The notes beneath the pieces were generated by a model that did not search any database, was not told where the DNA came from, and saw nothing but the letters and a program-made list of their open reading frames with translations. The position numbers and the translations under genes were made by a program. Of a stretch of 46,158 nucleotides of DNA, positions 45,085 to 46,158 are shown piece by piece (within the stretch, counting starts at the first letter, position 1; every line of letters starts with the position of its first letter). Source of the stretch: Cellvibrionaceae bacterium (GTDB lineage: Bacteria; Pseudomonadota; Gammaproteobacteria; Pseudomonadales; Cellvibrionaceae); assembly GCA_028281575.1 (NCBI GenBank), contig JANQJP010000018.1, forward strand, positions 1 to 46,158, in the 5' to 3' direction.

Positions 45085-45149
45085 AACTATATCCTCAATA
45101 ATTTATTTGAAAAAAGATTGCTAGATTGTTTTGATCACGCTATGGATCG

Positions 45150-45298
45150 GACGAAAGGGAACCCTTTTGATACGATTTTGATAATGTTTTTTGAGGGGTT
45201 TGCGTTTGTATAAATGCCTTAAAAAATAGGGAGTTACGATCTTTTGGGGATGCTGTGCAGGGAGTAGCGGCTTAAGGGCAAAACGGTTCCCTTTTGTC
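45150..45298. repeat. Inverted 20-bp sites flanking 109 bp, candidate invertible segment
   Basis: The site at 45150-45169 and the complement of 45279-45298 agree at 18 of 20 positions (GAC.AAAGGGAACC.TTTTG). Each is nearly symmetrical around a central AA (AAAGGG-AA-CCCTTT in the left site), with TTTTGATA extending the left one. This matches the layout of Hin/Gin crossover sites (hixL has AAAACC-AA-GGTTTT-TGATAA). A serine recombinase gene starts 24 bases past the right site, and a lipoprotein gene starts 66 bases from the left site, reading away. The segment includes TATAAA at 45209. Alternatives are recombinase operator sites or a non-inverting resolution site. Confidence 0.6.
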
Positions 45299-45321
45299 TA
45301 TCATTGGAAGAAAGAATCTTA

Positions 45322-45933
45322 ATGGCGAGGCATCATAACTTTATGGGGACTTTCTCTGGGCGTGTTTTAGGCTATGCGCGTGTTTCAACTGAAGAACAAC
45401 TTTTGGATTTACAGATTGATGCGCTAGAGGCGGCGGGGTGTACATACGTGTATTCGGATCAAGGCATTTCGGCAGTGGCGAAACATCGTCAGGGACTTGA
45501 AGACGTGCTTAATGAGCTACAGTCGGGGGATGTTCTGGTGATCTGGAAAATGGATCGCGCCTTTCGTTCATTGCGCCATGCGCTTGATGTCTTGGAGCAA
45601 CTGGAAAATCGGTGCATACAGTTTCGTTCTCTCACCGACCAGATTGATACAACAACCCCTATGGGAAAGTGTATGTATCAGGTACGCAATGCTTTTGCTG
45701 AGTTGGAGCGTAATTTAATTTCAGAACGCACAAAAGCGGGCATGGAAGCGGCTCGCAAGCGGGGCAAACATATCGGCCGTCCCAAAAAGCTCACCGAGAA
45801 ACAAATAGAATGGGCGCGAAATCAGCTTGCCGAAAACCCTGCAATGACAATTACACGTATTGCCAAGGAATTGGATATCTCATCAAAAACACTGATCCGC
45901 GCCCTCAATTCACGTTCTGTCATGGGGTTTTGA
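45322..45933 (+). CDS. Serine site-specific recombinase (resolvase/invertase family)
   Basis: 203 residues from ATG 45322 (GGAAGAAAG upstream); a start at 45343 is possible. The resolvase catalytic domain has Ser22 in GYARVSTEEQ, then GDVLVIWKMDRAFRS with the active-site Arg residues, and SLTDQIDTTTPMGK as in Hin/Gin/Pin. The long E helix includes AFAELERNLISERTKAGM. A C-terminal DNA-binding HTH follows GRPKKL (TITRIAKELDISSKTLIRAL). Size fits the small invertase/resolvase subgroup, not large integrases. Inverted candidate crossover sites lie directly upstream, supporting a DNA-inversion role; Tn3-like resolution cannot be excluded because no transposase is seen in the window. Confidence 0.93.
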   Translation: MARHHNFMGTFSGRVLGYARVSTEEQLLDLQIDALEAAGCTYVYSDQGISAVAKHRQGLEDVLNELQSGDVLVIWKMDRAFRSLRHALDVLEQLENRCIQFRSLTDQIDTTTPMGKCMYQVRNAFAELERNLISERTKAGMEAARKRGKHIGRPKKLTEKQIEWARNQLAENPAMTITRIAKELDISSKTLIRALNSRSVMGF

Positions 45934-46038
45934 GTTTTAATGTGCCCAAAATATATAAACCTCCTGTAAGCCTGTTTCAATGATGAAAATATCCCCATCA
46001 ATTTATCTTTGCCATTCAAGATATTAGGAGATTTTTTT

Positions 46039-46119
46039 ATGCAAAAAAAAGATGGTGCAAATCAATCGAACCAAGGTTCGAGATCGCGGGGACCAAGGTG
46101 GGTAAAACCCAATAAGTAA
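46039..46119 (+). CDS. Small basic peptide, unknown function
   Basis: 26 residues (MQKKDGANQSNQGSRSRG followed by PRWVKPNK), Lys/Arg/Asn-rich. AGGAG lies eight bases before the ATG at 46039, a better ribosome-binding site than most genes here. Its coding sequence contains the palindrome at 46066-46081. No hydrophobic segment. It may be the start of a region beyond the window. Moderate confidence from the ribosome-binding site alone. Confidence 0.4.
   Translation: MQKKDGANQSNQGSRSRGPRWVKPNK
46066..46081. repeat. Palindrome with AA centre
   Basis: TCGAACC-AA-GGTTCGA: perfect 7-bp arms around AA. The inner AACCAAGGTT equals the centre of the Salmonella hixL site, but the arms differ from the sites at 45150-45298. 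Confidence 0.5.
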
Positions 46120-46158
46120 AATCTAAAAAGTGTTGCTATCACTGAATGGTGCCCAGAG

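Noticed and set aside
44375-45124. A series of ~74-residue plus-strand ORFs with repeating sequence (..NDPLHPVT..)
   Set aside because: They are the antisense of the 225-bp lipoprotein repeats; no ribosome-binding sites and the minus-strand frame has lipobox and repeat domains.

Overview
The window looks like a chromosomal stretch from a Gram-negative gammaproteobacterium of moderate GC, possibly a marine relative of the Cellvibrio/Teredinibacter/Saccharophagus group. That placement is inference. It rests on TonB-dependent receptors with Fur-like boxes, a lipobox lipoprotein, a CpxR-like two-component pair, and a chemosensory operon ordered like the Pseudomonas che2/Aer2 locus. No tRNA, rRNA or CRISPR array was seen.

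Left part (1-9.6 kb): an IS3-family element with a canonical A-AAA-AAG frameshift site has cut the 3' end of a small membrane gene that also carries its own frameshift. Next is an iron-uptake locus. A siderophore-type TonB receptor (minus strand) diverges from a response regulator / sensor kinase pair, followed by a second TonB receptor and a PepSY-like membrane protein. A decayed glycerophosphodiester-phosphodiesterase-like gene follows.

Middle (9.6-22.4 kb): two unknown exported or anchored proteins; an MFS sugar/cation symporter; an AT-rich coiled-coil membrane protein with an OmpA-like C-terminus that looks acquired; a decayed gap; a CNNM/CBS transporter; ilvD; an exported trypsin-like protease; a YdjM-type membrane hydrolase; a small unknown gene; and a DUF533/YebE-like protein.

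Chemosensory operon (32.5 to 22.6 kb, minus strand): short MCP with a CheZ-like motif - cheY - STAS - cheA - soluble triple-PAS MCP - cheW - cheR - [MITE] - cheD - cheB. It encodes a full sensing, kinase and adaptation set without flagellar genes. The 366-bp MITE supplies a structured insertion between cheR and cheD; its end overlaps the cheR stop codon.

Right part (32.8-46.2 kb): an orphan B12-binding radical SAM protein, a PQQ-type aldose dehydrogenase, two Fic proteins, a wrecked acetoacetyl-CoA synthetase gene carrying a perfect 22-bp palindrome, a soluble hybrid kinase, a ParD antitoxin with a broken ParE toxin, a repeat-bearing beta-propeller lipoprotein, and a Hin-like serine recombinase. 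Between the last two lie inverted 20-bp sites that resemble invertase crossover sites. This possible phase switch is the most interesting candidate for an undescribed system; the hairpin modules in the MITE come second.
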